Made by a program: the position numbers and the translations under genes. Under the pieces are notes generated by a model. The model saw nothing but the letters and a program-made list of their open reading frames with translations, made no database searches and had not been told where the DNA came from. Shown here piece after piece: positions 1-12,715 of a DNA stretch of 64,000 bases (position 1 is the first letter of the stretch; each line of letters begins with the position of its first letter). This DNA comes from Hippasteria phrygiana (Eukaryota > Echinodermata > Asteroidea > Valvatida > Goniasteridae): assembly GCA_037893225.1 (NCBI GenBank), contig JAZGUH010000117.1:1612001-1676000 (forward strand), given 5' to 3'.

Positions 1-1065
1 TTCCTGAGTTAGTGAATACTTATTACTTTTATCCCGGGTGGACCTATGAGTATCGATCTTTATAGCTTGCATGACTCCTGTAGGCTTTAGTGTGGACAAA
101 CTGTCTTTTTGCCATTTTTTGTATTTGAGTTTTCTTTTTAACGCATTTTTCACCATACTAAGATGGCGTAGTTAATAAAATGTTGCCATATTTCCCCCAT
201 TCCGAGACATTTTCCTCTAAAAAAGTGTGTAGGTTTTATAAACCATTGTACATGCATAAATTTTGCTTTCTTGAGCTTCATGCAGAAAACTCATAGCATG
301 AACCAAACATTAGTATGTGATATAACAATTGTTACATGAAACCAATTTAACACATTCTACAAAGAAGCTTGGAAAGCTTTATATGTGCATATAAAATATA
401 AAATATAAAATCATTGGTATTTCAATAAGCCAGTTCGGTATCTCGAAGGTCAAAGATTATTCGGGATAAAGTTGCTGATGTAATGTTGGAGGGGGGGGGG
501 GAATTCCCCCAGCCCGTTGCCCCGCCGTTGATATCATAAGTACACAAGTGGTCTCCATAGTGTTGTATACACAAAATATGAAACATTTTTGGGCTAAAGA
601 CACCTTGTTTTAATTGATTCCCATATATCCAAAGGCTCGTTTGAAATCCATTTCTGAAGATTTCTTCAAAGCATTGTTTGGTCATTTTGGAGAAACAATT
701 TTAGTACTATCATTATGATCTTTTGACAAGAAGTTCCTTCTATTAACACAAATAAAATCCTTTTGCACGACTTAATTGGAAAAATTTAATAAAACCAAAC
801 CAAACCAAAACAGAACAGAACAGAACACGCCACTTCTTTTTCTAAATAAACAACCAAGCATGCAGATCATGGTGGTATTGTAAGACACGACAACGTGTGT
901 GAAAAACACGTCAAAAAGATATTGATTACACGATGTCTTTAAATGTTCAAGAACTACCCTGCACAAACCGAACAAAAACATGTGCACTTCTCGAGAAAGC
1001 ACCAACAGTAGAAGAGCCTACGAAATGCAAATTGTGGAGTAACACGATGCGAATGTTGGACTGAC
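1..1065. other. Non-coding sequence
   Basis: AT-rich; holds the half MITE at 424-488, a G12 run (491-502) and short CAAAC/GAACA tandem words (795-830). If the exon at 1066-1198 is last, its 3'UTR would be here. Nothing else recognised. Confidence 0.5.
424..488. mobile_element. Left half of an AATAAGCCAG MITE
   Basis: AATAAGCCAGTTCGGTATCT followed by CGAAGGTCAAAGATTATTCG, matching the first 65 bp of 25678-25880. The remainder is lost and followed by a 12-G run. Confidence 0.5.
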
Positions 1066-1198
1066 TTGTATTGTTGTTGCATTCGTCCACCGCAGACTCG
1101 GTCTTTGTCCTCTTGGGTTTAGGGACGGGCGTGGAGGTGATGAACGTGTTGTCCTCCGCCATCTTTCGCTTTCTCTTGCACGGGATGTCCACTTTTTG
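1066..1198 (-). CDS. Candidate internal or terminal exon of the unidentified basic protein
   Basis: Excellent acceptor on the minus strand (a long T tract then CTCCACCAG) followed by CAAAAAGTGGAC, phase 0. It encodes QKVDIPCKRKRKMAEDNTFI, then TSTPVPKPKRTKTESAVDE and CNNNT, a Lys/Arg-rich peptide with a TSTPVP motif. A weak donor CAA|GTCAGT closes it at 1066; otherwise the frame runs to a stop at 947-949, which would make it a last exon. Its phase matches the exon ending at 17916, but a 16.7-kb intron is long and other exons may intervene. The family is not recognised. Confidence 0.45.
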
Positions 1199-2746
1199 CT
1201 GGTGGAGGAAAAAAAAAAAAGGACAATTAAATTTTCAGAGAATTTAGACAATAAATACAAATAACACCTGGGCCAAATTTCATGTATTCCGTAACGCTGT
1301 ATTCTGTGCTTACGGCCTGGAATTCGGTGCTAACTGAGCTAGCCAGGAAATTCTGTGGTAAGCTCATAAGCACGTAAGTTGGAAGTCCTTGCCAATCCAT
1401 GAAATAAACCATCGGGCTGTTAGTGCAGATTTTTCTGTTATAATTAGCAGCGATTCCGCGCTTATGGTAAGCAGGCCCATGAACTTAATGCACTACTACA
1501 ACTTCCTGATCTTGAAAATCAAAATCAAAATTATACCAACAAATATATACAAAGACAAAGATGTGCCCGGGTCGCTGAGGAGTAATTGATATTAGTGAAC
1601 AGTGCAAATAATACATCATTCATAATTGTGCTGAAATTGTTAGGGATTTTACTCCCGTTGAAGTTTGCAACAACAGTGCACAATGTACATAGGAATCTGG
1701 AGAACTCTTTAAGTTCAATTAAGCAGAAAACTGCTGTATACGTGAGAGAAGTTAGAGCAGCAACCATTTGTCAACCACTGGTAAATGCTCCATGGCAACC
1801 TTGCATAAAAGAAAATGGAAACAAAAAATTATTATACTTGGGTATCAGGCAACATCAAACAGTGATTGACGAACAGTCCTACTTGCTTATGATATGAATA
1901 TGTGCAATTTGCAGATGATTGTGTGGCATGACAAAAAACAAAAGTCACTTGTTTAAAAAATGATGTGCTATTTGGATGTGAAATGAAGAAAACAGCCTGG
2001 TCGCACAGGCAACGAGACACGAAAAACAGAGGTTGCCCCGACTGTCCAGTTTGACAGCCAAATTGACAAGTGCTGGACAAGGTTAAAAAGATGTTATGTG
2101 CCATGACTATGACAAAGGGAAGAAAAACAGCATTTTAGGGGAATGGAACGGAGTGGCTCAAATCTGTGTCTAAAATCTTACACATTGCAGAATGAGCTGC
2201 TCGAGTTCAAATTCTATAATTACTGACACATTAAAACACAATTCATGAGGTTCCCCGATGGGCAAGCAGTGTTGGTTTATACCGGATAGATTTCAAATTT
2301 CCACGAGGACCATTGCAGCATGATTTGTCACGTCCACCTGTCTGCAATCCATGTACTGAAAATCCCTTGCCATCTCCATATTATAAACTACAATACTGTA
2401 TGTGATGCAATCAAGCAAAATCAGTCGGAACTCGGCAATCCTTGTTTTGAGATATAGGCCAAAATATGTTCGTAGTGCTAAAAATTACTCAAAGTACTGT
2501 AACTTTAAACTTGATTTTCTCAGTTTCTTTCTTTTCAATGTACCAGTGTTCAAATATTTGTAACTTTTTAACCAAAGGTCGTATTCACATGGGGTTTTAA
2601 CTAATACGGAGCTTGAAGTACGCTACAAATGAATATACAAAAAAAATCCCAAAATTGACCAGGGCCTACTTAAGACTGATTTTGCTTGATCGCATCACAT
2701 ATTCTTGACATACATGTAATATTGGTCCAAAAACAGTAGATAAGGG

Positions 2747-2878
2747 AATAAGCCAATTCGGTATCTCGATGGGGTAGTCCAGGTCAAAGGTTATTTGGGA
2801 TAAAGGTTATTTGGGATAAAATTGCTGTGACCCACTTCATTGTGCACATGCGCAGTTGAAATACCGAACTGGCTTATT
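2747..2878. mobile_element. MITE with AATAAGCCAG ends (132 bp)
   Basis: Ends AATAAGCCAATTCGGTATCT / ATACCGAACTGGCTTATT. Contains GGTTATTTGGGATAAA twice in tandem and TGTGCACATGCGCAGTTGAA also seen in the 25678 copy. Confidence 0.65.
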
Positions 2879-4594
2879 GCCGCTAACTACATGTACAGCT
2901 AAAGATTCTGTGCTAGAGTATTTCATGGGTTCGCACCGAATTGTGGCTTGTGTACATATGCACACATCCTGTAACTAAGGATGGCGTGCTTACTGGGTTA
3001 GCCCTGGATTTCTTCGCTAGCTCGGTTAGTACAGAAGTGAAGACCGTAAGTGCAGAATCTAAGCATTATAGATTCAATGAAATTGGGCCCTCGTGACAGG
3101 TGTACCTCATGTAATCGTACAGCCCTTTTCCAGAATCCATCCAAGTTTCTTTCAAAAATTTTGAAAAGCGTTTATTTTGTTCTTAAAAAAGAAAAGAAAA
3201 ACAAAAAAAAAGAACTGGGAATTCTTAAAATGTGATCTGTGAGAGAAGCTGTCAAAGTTTCCAAGAAACAGGAGTTTTCAACTCGGGCTTCCATGCGCTT
3301 TGATGTTTTTGTTTTGTTTTTTAATATTGGCGAAATCTCTTCCTCAACTGGCACGTGAACAAGTATTTGCGGGTACTGCACTGCAACAACATTTTTTTTT
3401 GTTTAAATGCCAACTGTCAGGCCTACAGTAAATTTTCAGCACATGTTTATAATCTGGTCAAGTACTGTATAAAAATGTCACTGGGGTGAGTTCAGTTAGT
3501 AATCAACTTGGTTCTTTTTCCTCTGACATTTTTCCCAACCCCAAACAAGAGCCTCGATGATAAATTTGAAAGACGCTGGTTCCCCAGCTTGAAGCAATTA
3601 TGAGTATTTTTTTTTTTGAACAGGATGGAGGCACACATGAACAAATTTGAATGTGCTCTTTAAAAACTCGGCCAACGTAGAGTGAACCACTTTTGGTGCA
3701 AAGTACTGGTAGGAACAGAAGCCAGCAAACAAACGGTCATCCTCATCAAAAATCTCTCAATCCCGCAAAACATATTACATTTTTAACACCTCCGGTTTTT
3801 TGTTCACATGAGAATTCTATGTTGAAAGCAAATGCTGCCTATACATTAAACAATATATCGAATAACTGCAATTATTTTCTTTAACAAAGATAACTTTGAA
3901 GGGGGATGTGAACTGTAAACACAACAAACCGATACGACACAAGTGAAGGCAAATCAACGTATTTTTAAAAGTTGTCATTTGAAAAATACAAAAGAATAAA
4001 CCAAATAAGTACCGATGCCATGGAAACGATGAAAGGACACATAATTTCAATTACATTGGCGCAGTTGTGCAAGCTGCTCTCAAAAAAGGCCACATCTAGT
4101 AAACTGGTAGCCTGAGCATGAAATAGTGATGAGTGATGGACTATGCTGGGCACCAATGGACAAGCGCATGGCATTCTTGACTGTATACATCATAGTCAGT
4201 AGTAGCCGAGACAACCACCACACGACTCCATTTTACTGTTGAATTAATGACTATTCAAATATTCTCCAGTGGACAACCTGCCCCTTCACAAGGATGGGAT
4301 TTTAGTTGCACTGTAACCACTCTCCCAAATCCTAACTTCTCAGGAAGGATGTCTCTTTAATTTCCAGGTTCCCTTTATGAACACAGTTAATTATTCAAAT
4401 GTTGTGGCTTGTTTCCCCCTCTGAAATGTCGTGGTAGCTGCATCCTGTCCAATAGGGAAGGGGCTGATTAGCTCTCATAAAACTTACGGCAAAATAAAAA
4501 ACAAAAACAAACGTAAGGCAAAATAAATACATGTTCAGCATCCCCAACAGCTTCGTTTTCGAGGAGTTTTGCTTTGTTTGTGTTATATTTTTTT

Positions 4595-4840
4595 TGGGGG
4601 GGTGGTTTTTTTGGGATTTCATCTTCTCCAACATATTTTGAATGTCGGCAGAAGCCATCTTTGAAAAAAGGATCAGTCATTTTGGAAAAAAACTGCCACA
4701 CAGGATCTAAAATTTAAGAAAAACAAAGGAGGGGGGCCCTTCATTTATTTTTTGAAAAAGCAATAATGATAATTCTTTTTAAATATTTCCCAACGAGCAA
4801 GCATCAAAGCATGGGCTAACAGCTAACACTTGGTCACCTT
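4595..4840 (-). repeat. Donor segment of the inserted copy at 12470-12715
   Basis: Unique-looking AT-rich DNA that reappears unchanged 7.9 kb downstream in the same orientation. On the minus strand it holds an ATG in good context (AAAGATGG) opening MASADIQNMLEKMKSQKN, and an AG acceptor-like site after a T-rich tract (about 4710). That peptide is short and runs into low complexity, so gene status is doubtful. Confidence 0.6.
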
Positions 4841-6165
4841 TTTTCAGAACAGCAAATGACTGACAACGTGGGCTTTCAAATCTGGACATGAACACTAAAT
4901 GATTCAGGGGTATACCACAAACACAACGATGGTTTTGATAGTGTTGATCCTTTCTCTTGTGAACTGGTCACAAAGTTGTTAAATTTCTGATGCAATAGGG
5001 CCAATTTTACCGAGTTCACGTTGAGCCAAACTGGAAAGGATATTTACTCATCCACGTCTCTAAACTGACCATAAGCTCTTCATTAACTCAAATATATTTC
5101 CTTCTTGTTTTTGCCGATAATCTTTGGTTAGTCTGCATTCACAATATTTACATAATTACAGACACAGATATTCACATTACATATAGACCTCGCTTTGAGT
5201 AAAAAACCCAGAATGCCAGCATTATGAGGCATGTGAAAAAAACAACCGAAGCTGGTTAACAATATGCAAATTAATGCATGCAACCTGGAACTTCAGCGGA
5301 TAGACCAAAATAGCATTAACTCTGTGCAATGACTGGCAAACACAGGGCCCACGCACATGTATGACACGGAATGGCGGTAACAAATTATGACGAGAGGTTT
5401 ACGATGTAGGAAGTACATGTACAATGTACACGCTAACTACACATACACAGTCAATCATTCCTGTGCATGAAGGGCCGAATATAACTGGACACGTAATACA
5501 ACATAATGACTCATAAGGCTTTTAGGTTGATTCTGGGTGGGGGCCATGAACACATGACCCTCTGTCAGTAATGAGGGAGGGGGGGGGGGGGGGGGGGAGT
5601 CGAGCAGGTCATGTGTATTTTTACCGGGACAGCTTGTCAAAAAAAGGAAGGAGTACAAATTGTGTTGAGCTGTAGCAGGATATCGGGGAGCTTACATGTA
5701 GGTACATGTACGTGCATGATGAGTCCAAGTGCGCTAATGGTGACAAACTATTCAAAATGCCAAATGCAAAGTATTGGGCAGGATGTTCATTTGTTATGCA
5801 AGAAGTCACGTAATTGCATCGTTTTGATAATACATTCATATACCCTGCTGGGCTGGGCTTAACTCAACACAGTGACCTTGTGAATGCTTTCTGATGTGGT
5901 ATATATGTACATTACAAAGTCACATTCTCATGTACAATCACTGTGATGCAGTAACAAACTTACTGCATGAACAAATGTAATTCCGTGTTCTTGTGAAAGA
6001 TTCATCAATTTTCATCTGCGGTGGTATGTGTAGTGCAGTATGGGACACCTCTCGAACACTTCTTTTAATAAGTTCTTAAATGGTTTGTATTGTTCCAAAA
6101 GGTCGTTGAGACCTTGAGCAAACTTTCCTTACTCTTATAAACCCCTTTAAATTAGGTAACAACCG

Positions 6166-6211
6166 CCCCCCCCCCCCCCCCAACCCCCAAAAATAAAAAT
6201 TAATTAATTAA

Positions 6212-6242
<31 letters not shown>

Positions 6243-6262
6243 AAAAAAATAATAATAATAAT
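6166..6262. repeat. Poly-C run followed by (AATA)n
   Basis: C16 (6166-6181), then A-rich sequence and a run of AATA/TAAA units to about 6262. Confidence 0.85.
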
Positions 6263-7070
6263 AGCCACTTCTGGTTGGAGCCAAGCAAGTTTGGAGAATT
6301 AAGAAATTAGTATTTTGTGAGGAAGTCTACATTTTGGCTATTTCGTAACCTTTTGGAAGAACAATGCAGATTGGCTGATGGAAATTGCAGCAGCGGAAAC
6401 TCCCTGGCAACAACTTTCATCAGCCAATCAGCAATGTTCTTCCAACAGCGTCAGCATACCAATATTATCGTCATCTTCATCAAGCAGTTCTCGCCATGCA
6501 CACCAAGCGTGTTGTATCTTGTGTCGTATATCCTATAATTTCCCTCAACAGTCAAACCCCAGCCCTCTTTCTACAAATAGAATCTCGCTGATATTCAAAC
6601 GGATATCATCAGCAGCAAATTTAGCTGAGTCATATAAAAAGTGGATTTTCATGCCTCACAGGAAAGTTGTCCCAATACACTATCACCCCATCTACACAAT
6701 ACACTCCTGTTGTATAATATTGTTTGACATTCTTGTCATACGTACATGGGTCATTCTATAAATTTAATTTGGGGTCCAAAAGTGTGACATTTTTGGTGTC
6801 CCTGTTGACATGTATAAGTGTGGCACGTACAAGATTTTGCAATTCAGGTCACATTCTTTAATGCCTTCCATCTCCAAGAGTGATTACATGTATGTAAAGC
6901 GAAGTACCTGCCAAACAAGTAAAAAATAGTGTGAAGTCATTTTTAATGATAATTGATGGGAAATTACACAGGTCATCGGGCGTAACAGGGACACCAAAAA
7001 ATGTCAAACTTTTGGACCCCAAATTTATGGAATGACCCACATGCACATGTATACATTAGCATGTACATAC

Positions 7071-7367
7071 CAGAGTTGTATTCGAGTCCCTGCAAGTCCT
7101 TTCACAAGTCCCTGCAAGTCCTTTCACAAGTCCCTGCAAGTCCTTTCACAAGTCCCTGCAAGTCCTTTCACAAGTCCCTGCAAGTCCATCACAAGCCCTC
7201 CAGTCCCAGTCCCAATCCCAATCACAAGCTATTCAAATGAGCTGTGACAAAGGCATTCTTTTGTCATTGTTCATCCAGTTACTTGTGACCGGCTTTATGA
7301 AAGCACTTCTGACTGGGCTTGTGAAAGGACTTGTGAAAGGAATTGCAGGGACTCGAATACAACTTTG
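7071..7367. mobile_element. hAT MITE with internal 22-bp tandem array
   Basis: 297 bp. Ends CAGAGTTGTATTCGAGTCCC and its near-complement, flanked by a perfect 8-bp target duplication GTACATAC (7063-7070, 7368-7375), the hAT hallmark. The left half is a tandem array of CCTGCAAGTCCTTTCACAAG units (7089-7190); the right half carries the inverted CTTGTGAAAGGA motif. No coding capacity. Confidence 0.88.
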
Positions 7368-8569
7368 GTACATACAGTCATACTTTCCCAATACGTGCGA
7401 GGACAATGCTTTGTGTTTCCTATTGTTCCTTCAATATTACCCAACCCCATAGACTAAGCACGTACTTCTACATGCGAGGACCGATTTCAACAAAAGACTT
7501 GACGTGCGAGGACTGAAAGGTTTCTTTGTATTTCCTTTGTCCTCTTGTCCTCGGAGATATATACGGTACAGGACCTGTACACATGTACATAATTAATAAA
7601 CACATAAATGTGCAGTAAGTACTGTATACATTCAGTTGACATGCTTAAAAAGAAATTCCTAAAATTTACATGTAAAATGTATCCTCCAATTTCGATATTA
7701 TATAAATAATGTATAATAATGTATTCTCCAATTTTGATTTTCCACACACCCTAGGGAGTTGGGGTTAAATGAAATACACTGGTGCAGTTATTAGTGGAAT
7801 GCTCTAAATTGGCGTGTAAATTGGCTACAAAATCAACTAATTGTGCACAAATGTAAGTAACCTTGACAAATTAATATTTCATTATTAGGCCTCGATATTA
7901 AGGGTGGTCCATTAGTAGTAAAGTTAGTTAGTGTCATGTTGTAAAATTCTCCTTTCCTGTTAACAAAATCAATTTAATTAACAATTACACGTACAGCTCA
8001 TTGCACTGTGCACGTGTATTAAATTCACATTTACAAATATTGCATTAAATGCATAATACATGTACATTTATGTAAAATGTAAATTTACGTGTACACCTTA
8101 TAAGTGAGATTAGTTGCCTCCAACAAAAACCCATACATGTACATCAAAATCAACATAAACAAAACACCCCTAAAAAAATAGTAAAGGCTTGGATCTCACA
8201 ATACAGAAGTCAAAATGGGTGGACTGGACCACACTCACCGCAGGGGTAGACCACAATAGATTCTTTAAAGAGGAGATGAATCCAGAGGGTGAAAAGGGGG
8301 AGCAGAACTCCTACGCATTTGAACAGAATGGCAGGGAAAAATCACAACCACAAACATGTTTTTCAATTTAAAGGATGGAATGTTTTCCCAGAAAATGGAT
8401 AAATACTATAAATGTACATGTACACATGTACAGATGAAAACGGGAGAAAATGCCTCTTCTCAGTGCCTATCCCCTAAAAAAACACAGTGCCCTTCCCAGC
8501 TCCTACACGTATCTTAGGAAAAGGAACTTGAATTCCTTTATCAATGAGCAAAGAACACTTGCAACATCC

Positions 8570-9255
8570 ATGGAGTACGGGGTCATAGCTCCGTGGAGTA
8601 CGGGGTCATAGCTCCGTGGAGTACGGGGTCATAGCTCCGTGGAGTACGGGGTCATAGCTCCGTGGAGTACGGGGTCATAGCTCCGTGGAGTACGGGGTCA
8701 TGGCTCCGTGGAGTACGGGGTCATGGCTCCGTGGAGTACGGGGTCATGGCTCCGTGGAGTACGGGGTCATGGCTCCGTGGAGTACGGGGTCATGGCTCCG
8801 TGGAGTACGGGGTCATGGCTCCGTGGAGTACGGGGTCATGGCTCCGTGGAGTACGGGGTCATGGCTCCGTGGAGTACGGGGTCATGGCTCCGTGGAGTAC
8901 GGGGGTCATGGCTCCGTGGAGTACGGGGGTCATGGCTCCGTGGAGTACAGGGTCATGGCTCCATGGAGTACCGGGTCATGGCTCCATGAAGTACGGGGTC
9001 ATAGATTCGTGGGGTCATAGATTCGTGGGGTCATGGCTTTGTGGAGTCATGGCTCCACGGAGTATGGGGGTCATGGCTCCACGGAGTATGGGGTCATGGC
9101 TCCACGGAATATGGGGGTCATGGCTCCACGGCACATGGGGGTCATGGCTCCACGGCATATGGGGGTCATGGCTCCACGGCATATGGGGGTCATGGCATAT
9201 GGGATTATGGTTCCGTGTAGTATGGGGTAATGTCTCTGTGGAGTATGGGGTATTA
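8570..9255. repeat. 23-bp minisatellite (about 29 units)
   Basis: Units of GTGGAGTACGGGGTCATGGC plus TCC, near-perfect for the first 16 or so units and degenerating to the right (GTGGGGTCATAGATTC, CCACGGCATATGGGGGTCAT). Because 23 is not a multiple of 3, one strand stays open in all three frames and gives artificial ORFs of up to 200 codons. Confidence 0.93.
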
Positions 9256-10849
9256 TTTCAATAAACAAATTGATGAATAAATTTAATTTGCTGAAAAACA
9301 TATGCAACTGTTTTGCTAAAAATGTAAATTTAATAATAAATTAATAAACGATGGAAATAACCGATGCGGCACATCGGCACATTCAATGGTTTTCTTTAGA
9401 CTGAATGTACTTTTCAAAACACTGTTGCATTTTATAAGCTAATGACCAAAAACACGTGTGCTCATATGTCCTTGTGCGGAACCTAACAACTGGAAAACAT
9501 GATCTTTGTAATCAAACACAAAACGTTTGACCTTTACAAATTCACCTTGTAATCCCTGCCGGTTTTTCGATTGAACATTTAATGCCACCATAAAATACTG
9601 TCACTCTAGCAGTCATAATTCGCATTGCCAGTATCTTCTGATCTACATCTTGAATTCTTGACAGGGCATTCCAACGGATCTATTTTTAAATGATTTTTAT
9701 TTTTAAATGATTTACATCGATTCAAATGCAGTTTGCAGTGCCTAATCTGTGCAACTACAGTGCGATGCGGGTAACCACAAAATCAATAACACAACTAATA
9801 CCAATCAGCCCTTTGGAATTACATGTACATGCTCCAATCTCTTCCACAAATTCCCCTAAAGAGGAACAAAAAAAGCTTTCGGGACCGTTAACAAATAATG
9901 TGCAAGAATAAAGTTTTCTCAAAATTGTGACCTGTATTGGTGTTCCCAACTCAATTGTAATTTAGTCCAAGCACATGCAACCACGACAACCTATTTTTAA
10001 GAATACCACACAAAATGTAAGGAATCTTGGGACTAGTGTAACTTTTTTCTGTAGTGTGAATGAATATCAATCATAACCCTTTATCCTACAGACCTACATG
10101 TATCAAGGTACAAATTTATAAACAGTTTGTGGAATAGGCCTGAGAGACAACTCAACTCCAGCATTGGAACAGGAATTGCGATTCCATTTTTCTGAGTCGC
10201 CGCCTCCTTGAAGTAGCCAATTTCTGCTTCCTTTAAGTTAATTCCTTCCTTTAAGTTAATTTCTGAAACTTGCCAAAAAAAAAAAAAAGGACTTAAAAAG
10301 GTTGTCAGTTCCTTGAAAAGACCACACATGGCACTTCACAGCGCCAGGTGCTTCGTTCATAAAATCAATCAAGATGCTGAGCGGATTCGAAGGATGTACC
10401 GCCGGACGCCCGTTTTGTGCATAATGTCTTGAGTGGATTCTGAGTCGGAGTCGCCCAAACCTATTATGGAACATTGACCAATCACATGAACCATCATGTC
10501 AAGCCTGTCAAACCTGGGACCAACCAAAAACTAACGCACAAACTTTCAAAGGAGCTGTTAAAACGACGTGGCTATCCAAGTACCAATGAGTGACATGTAG
10601 CCAATTTTCCAATCATACATGTACATTTGTACATAAAGAGTGATTCACACATTTTCCCCCCATATTTCATGTAATCTACATGTAAGTGTACACATTTTTT
10701 TGTTACCCTTCTACCATGGTAGTTAGCACATCGCAAGGGATGAACATTTATTCACTTGTTGCAAACACTGAAAATTTGTGCTCAGTACTTACTAAAATGA
10801 CTCTAGATAACTGCTAGCAATAGGACTTTGTCAAAATTTCATTGGTATT

Positions 10850-10904
10850 ACATACATGTACATGTACATGTACATGTACATGTACATGTACATGTACATG
10901 TAGA
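10850..10904. repeat. (ACATGT)n microsatellite
   Basis: About eight perfect copies of the self-complementary hexamer ACATGT. The same hexamer is scattered through the whole window, so this is an expansion of a generally over-used word. Confidence 0.9.
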
Positions 10905-11376
10905 CAGAAATGGCAGAAAAAAACTGACTGGAAATATTTCATCTTTTCAGGAATATTCAATATTTTGTTTTTCAAGCTTATACATAACCTGAATCTTAGA
11001 ACTTAATACTAAACAAACTACATGTACAATGTATCATACAAAAATTTCACAATGTAGATAAGGTATTATGCCATTCACAAATTTTATGGAAAATAATTTC
11101 TCTCATGCACATGTGTACAGTAGCAAGAAGACTCTATCCACTTAACGTGCTCTTGTCAGACTTAATAATGGATTGTGTAAGGTGGCCAGCAGCCTTTATA
11201 AATGGAAGAGGCTTTTTACTAATATTTTCCAGTAGTGCATACCTTCTATGTTACTTTGTGTGCGGAGTAGACAGACTTCCATTACTCATGGTTAACACAA
11301 CAGAACACTTAGCAGACGTGAAGGGAAAAAGGTTACACCATCACATTGTCATGTAACCAGAAGTACATCCTGGAAA

Positions 11377-11538
11377 CATTTGTATCAACATTTTAATCGT
11401 ACTTCTTTATTTAAAAATAGTCCCCAACAACGTGGAATCAAATTTTGGAATAGTCTAGCTGATGATATCAAGCAGTCTTCTTCTCTTAAAACCTTTAGGG
11501 AAAAACTAAAATTGAATTTGCTCAATGATTCTATTTAA
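11377..11538 (+). pseudogene. C-terminus of a LINE reverse-transcriptase ORF
   Basis: Open frame ending TAA that reads QQRGIKFWNSLADDIKQSSS then LKTFREKLKLNLL. The WNSLxxxIKxxxSLxxFxxxLKxxLL pattern is the usual C-terminal signature of ORF2 of Jockey/CR1/L2-type non-LTR retrotransposons. Only about 53 codons remain, so this is a 5'-truncated copy, as normal for target-primed insertion. Confidence 0.75.
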
Positions 11539-11818
11539 TTTATTTAATTTTGGTCCGATCTCTTGCACGTCCAACTGTTTATTGTTGTGTTTTTTTGTGT
11601 TCGTTGTTTGTACGACGTTGGGTTAAGGGCCTAGGGGTAGGGGGCAGGGAAAGGAATAAAAGCCTCGGCTTCTTCTTTTTCCTCAATGTTGACATGTTCT
11701 TAGTTTAATTTTCATTTTATTTAAATTCTTTGCATTAATATTGTGTAGTTATTTGTATTATGACTTTTTGTTGTCAACATTGGAATATGTGTGTGAATAA
11801 ACTTGAGAACTTGAACCT
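11377..11818 (+). mobile_element. 5'-truncated non-LTR retrotransposon (LINE) 3' end
   Basis: It holds the RT C-terminus, then an AT-rich 3'UTR with a G-rich patch (11620-11655) and a tail containing AATAAA and TTGAGAACTTGAACC (11796-11818). The last 30 bases are also the first part of the 681-bp segment duplicated at 12716. The clade cannot be fixed without the RT core. Confidence 0.7.
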
Positions 11819-12469
11819 TTTAGTTGCTTCAACCATATATTGCATAATCTATGATTTCTAATCTTTAGGGGCAGTGATGGAAATAAGAAAAAAATTGACT
11901 AGCAAATTATGCTAATCATATTTTCATTTGATTAGCAATGTGATCAAATTGACTTGCAAAAAACAAAACTCAACAAACTCAACGGAATTATATGATTTTT
12001 GTTATCAAACTTTTAATATTGATTGATGGGTGTGCCAAAGATAAGCAACGTATTGCATTCTTGTTAGTTAATTCAATTCAATTCAATTCTATTCAATACA
12101 ATACAACATTTATTTCAATACTTTCCAGAAATACATCAAATTAAATAACGTTAATCAAAGTAATACATGTAATAATATTAACACAAATTTGATATTATAA
12201 AGGACTTGAAATATAAAAATAAACAAATTACACCATGATTCTGGGTCTTGGTTCTTGCACAGTGTAATAAAGTGTTGGATTCAAAAATAAACTGAATATT
12301 TTTCCAGTTGAAATTGTTTAAAGTAAAAAAAACACCGCTGATCGTCCGAGTTTTTAAAACGAGGATGAGGGCCCTTTTAAATTTATAAAAAAACATTTTT
12401 TAGAGGAAAAAAAATAAATGAAAAAAAAAAAAATGCGGCTTTAAAAAAGGATGCGGGCGTTGTGTTTTT
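11789..12469 (+). repeat. 681-bp duplicated segment, copy A
   Basis: Identical, as far as read, to 12716-13396 at a constant offset of 927 bp. It starts at GTGTGTGAATAAAC of the LINE tail, crosses the transposon end CAGTGATGG and ends in TTTTT after GCGTTGTG. A T-run at the right edge is shared with the donor of the inserted 246-bp segment. Confidence 0.9.
12069..12290 (-). mobile_element. LINE 3' tail fragment (minus orientation)
   Basis: On the minus strand the sequence ends with AATAAATGTTGTATTG and then repeated TTGAATTGAA units, a tail typical of non-LTR elements. It interrupts the transposon relic relative to the copy at 34282-35540. It is carried in both 681-bp duplicates (second copy 12996-13217). 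The inner boundary is approximate. Confidence 0.45.
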
Positions 12470-12715
12470 GGGGGGGGTGGTTTTTTTGGGATTTCATCTT
12501 CTCCAACATATTTTGAATGTCGGCAGAAGCCATCTTTGAAAAAAGGATCAGTCATTTTGGAAAAAAACTGCCACACAGGATCTAAAATTTAAGAAAAACA
12601 AAGGAGGGGGGCCCTTCATTTATTTTTTGAAAAAGCAATAATGATAATTCTTTTTAAATATTTCCCAACGAGCAAGCATCAAAGCATGGGCTAACAGCTA
12701 ACACTTGGTCACCTT
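12470..12715 (+). repeat. 246-bp copy of 4595-4840 inserted between the duplicates
   Basis: Matches 4595-4840 base for base except that the G-run at the left edge has 8 instead of 7 G. The left junction lies in TTTTTG and the right one at CACCTT|GTGTG. The element body resumes at 13397 with TACTTGGTC, which shares ACTTGGTC with the right end of the insert. Confidence 0.9.

Larger units (their letters stand above)
1210..7062. other. Intronic or intergenic, low information
   Basis: Putative long intron of the unidentified gene. 1268-1350 and 2930-3092 share inverted words (GGGCCAAATTTCAT, GAGCTAGC), suggesting a degraded MITE family. G20 at 5579-5598. Apart from the MITE at 2747, the donor segment at 4595 and the C/AATA tract at 6166, no gene is seen. 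Confidence 0.4.
7376..11376. other. Intronic or intergenic with a minisatellite
   Basis: 7440-7560 has GTGCGAGGAC words also seen in inverted form at 19920-20070 (a dispersed repeat). The 23-bp minisatellite fills 8570-9255 and the ACATGT microsatellite 10850-10904. No convincing exon. Confidence 0.4.

Noticed and set aside
4395..4701. Minus-strand gene start MASADIQNMLEKMKS
   Set aside because: The frame runs into low complexity and a hydrophobic tail without a domain, and no donor or partner exon was found; kept only as a note on the duplicated segment.
7089..7190. CRISPR-like array
   Set aside because: Units are contiguous tandem repeats without unique spacers and sit inside a MITE with a target duplication; the genome is eukaryotic.
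8662..9264. 200-codon open frame
   Set aside because: It is the translation of the 23-bp minisatellite; all three frames are open for the same reason and no protein family is present.
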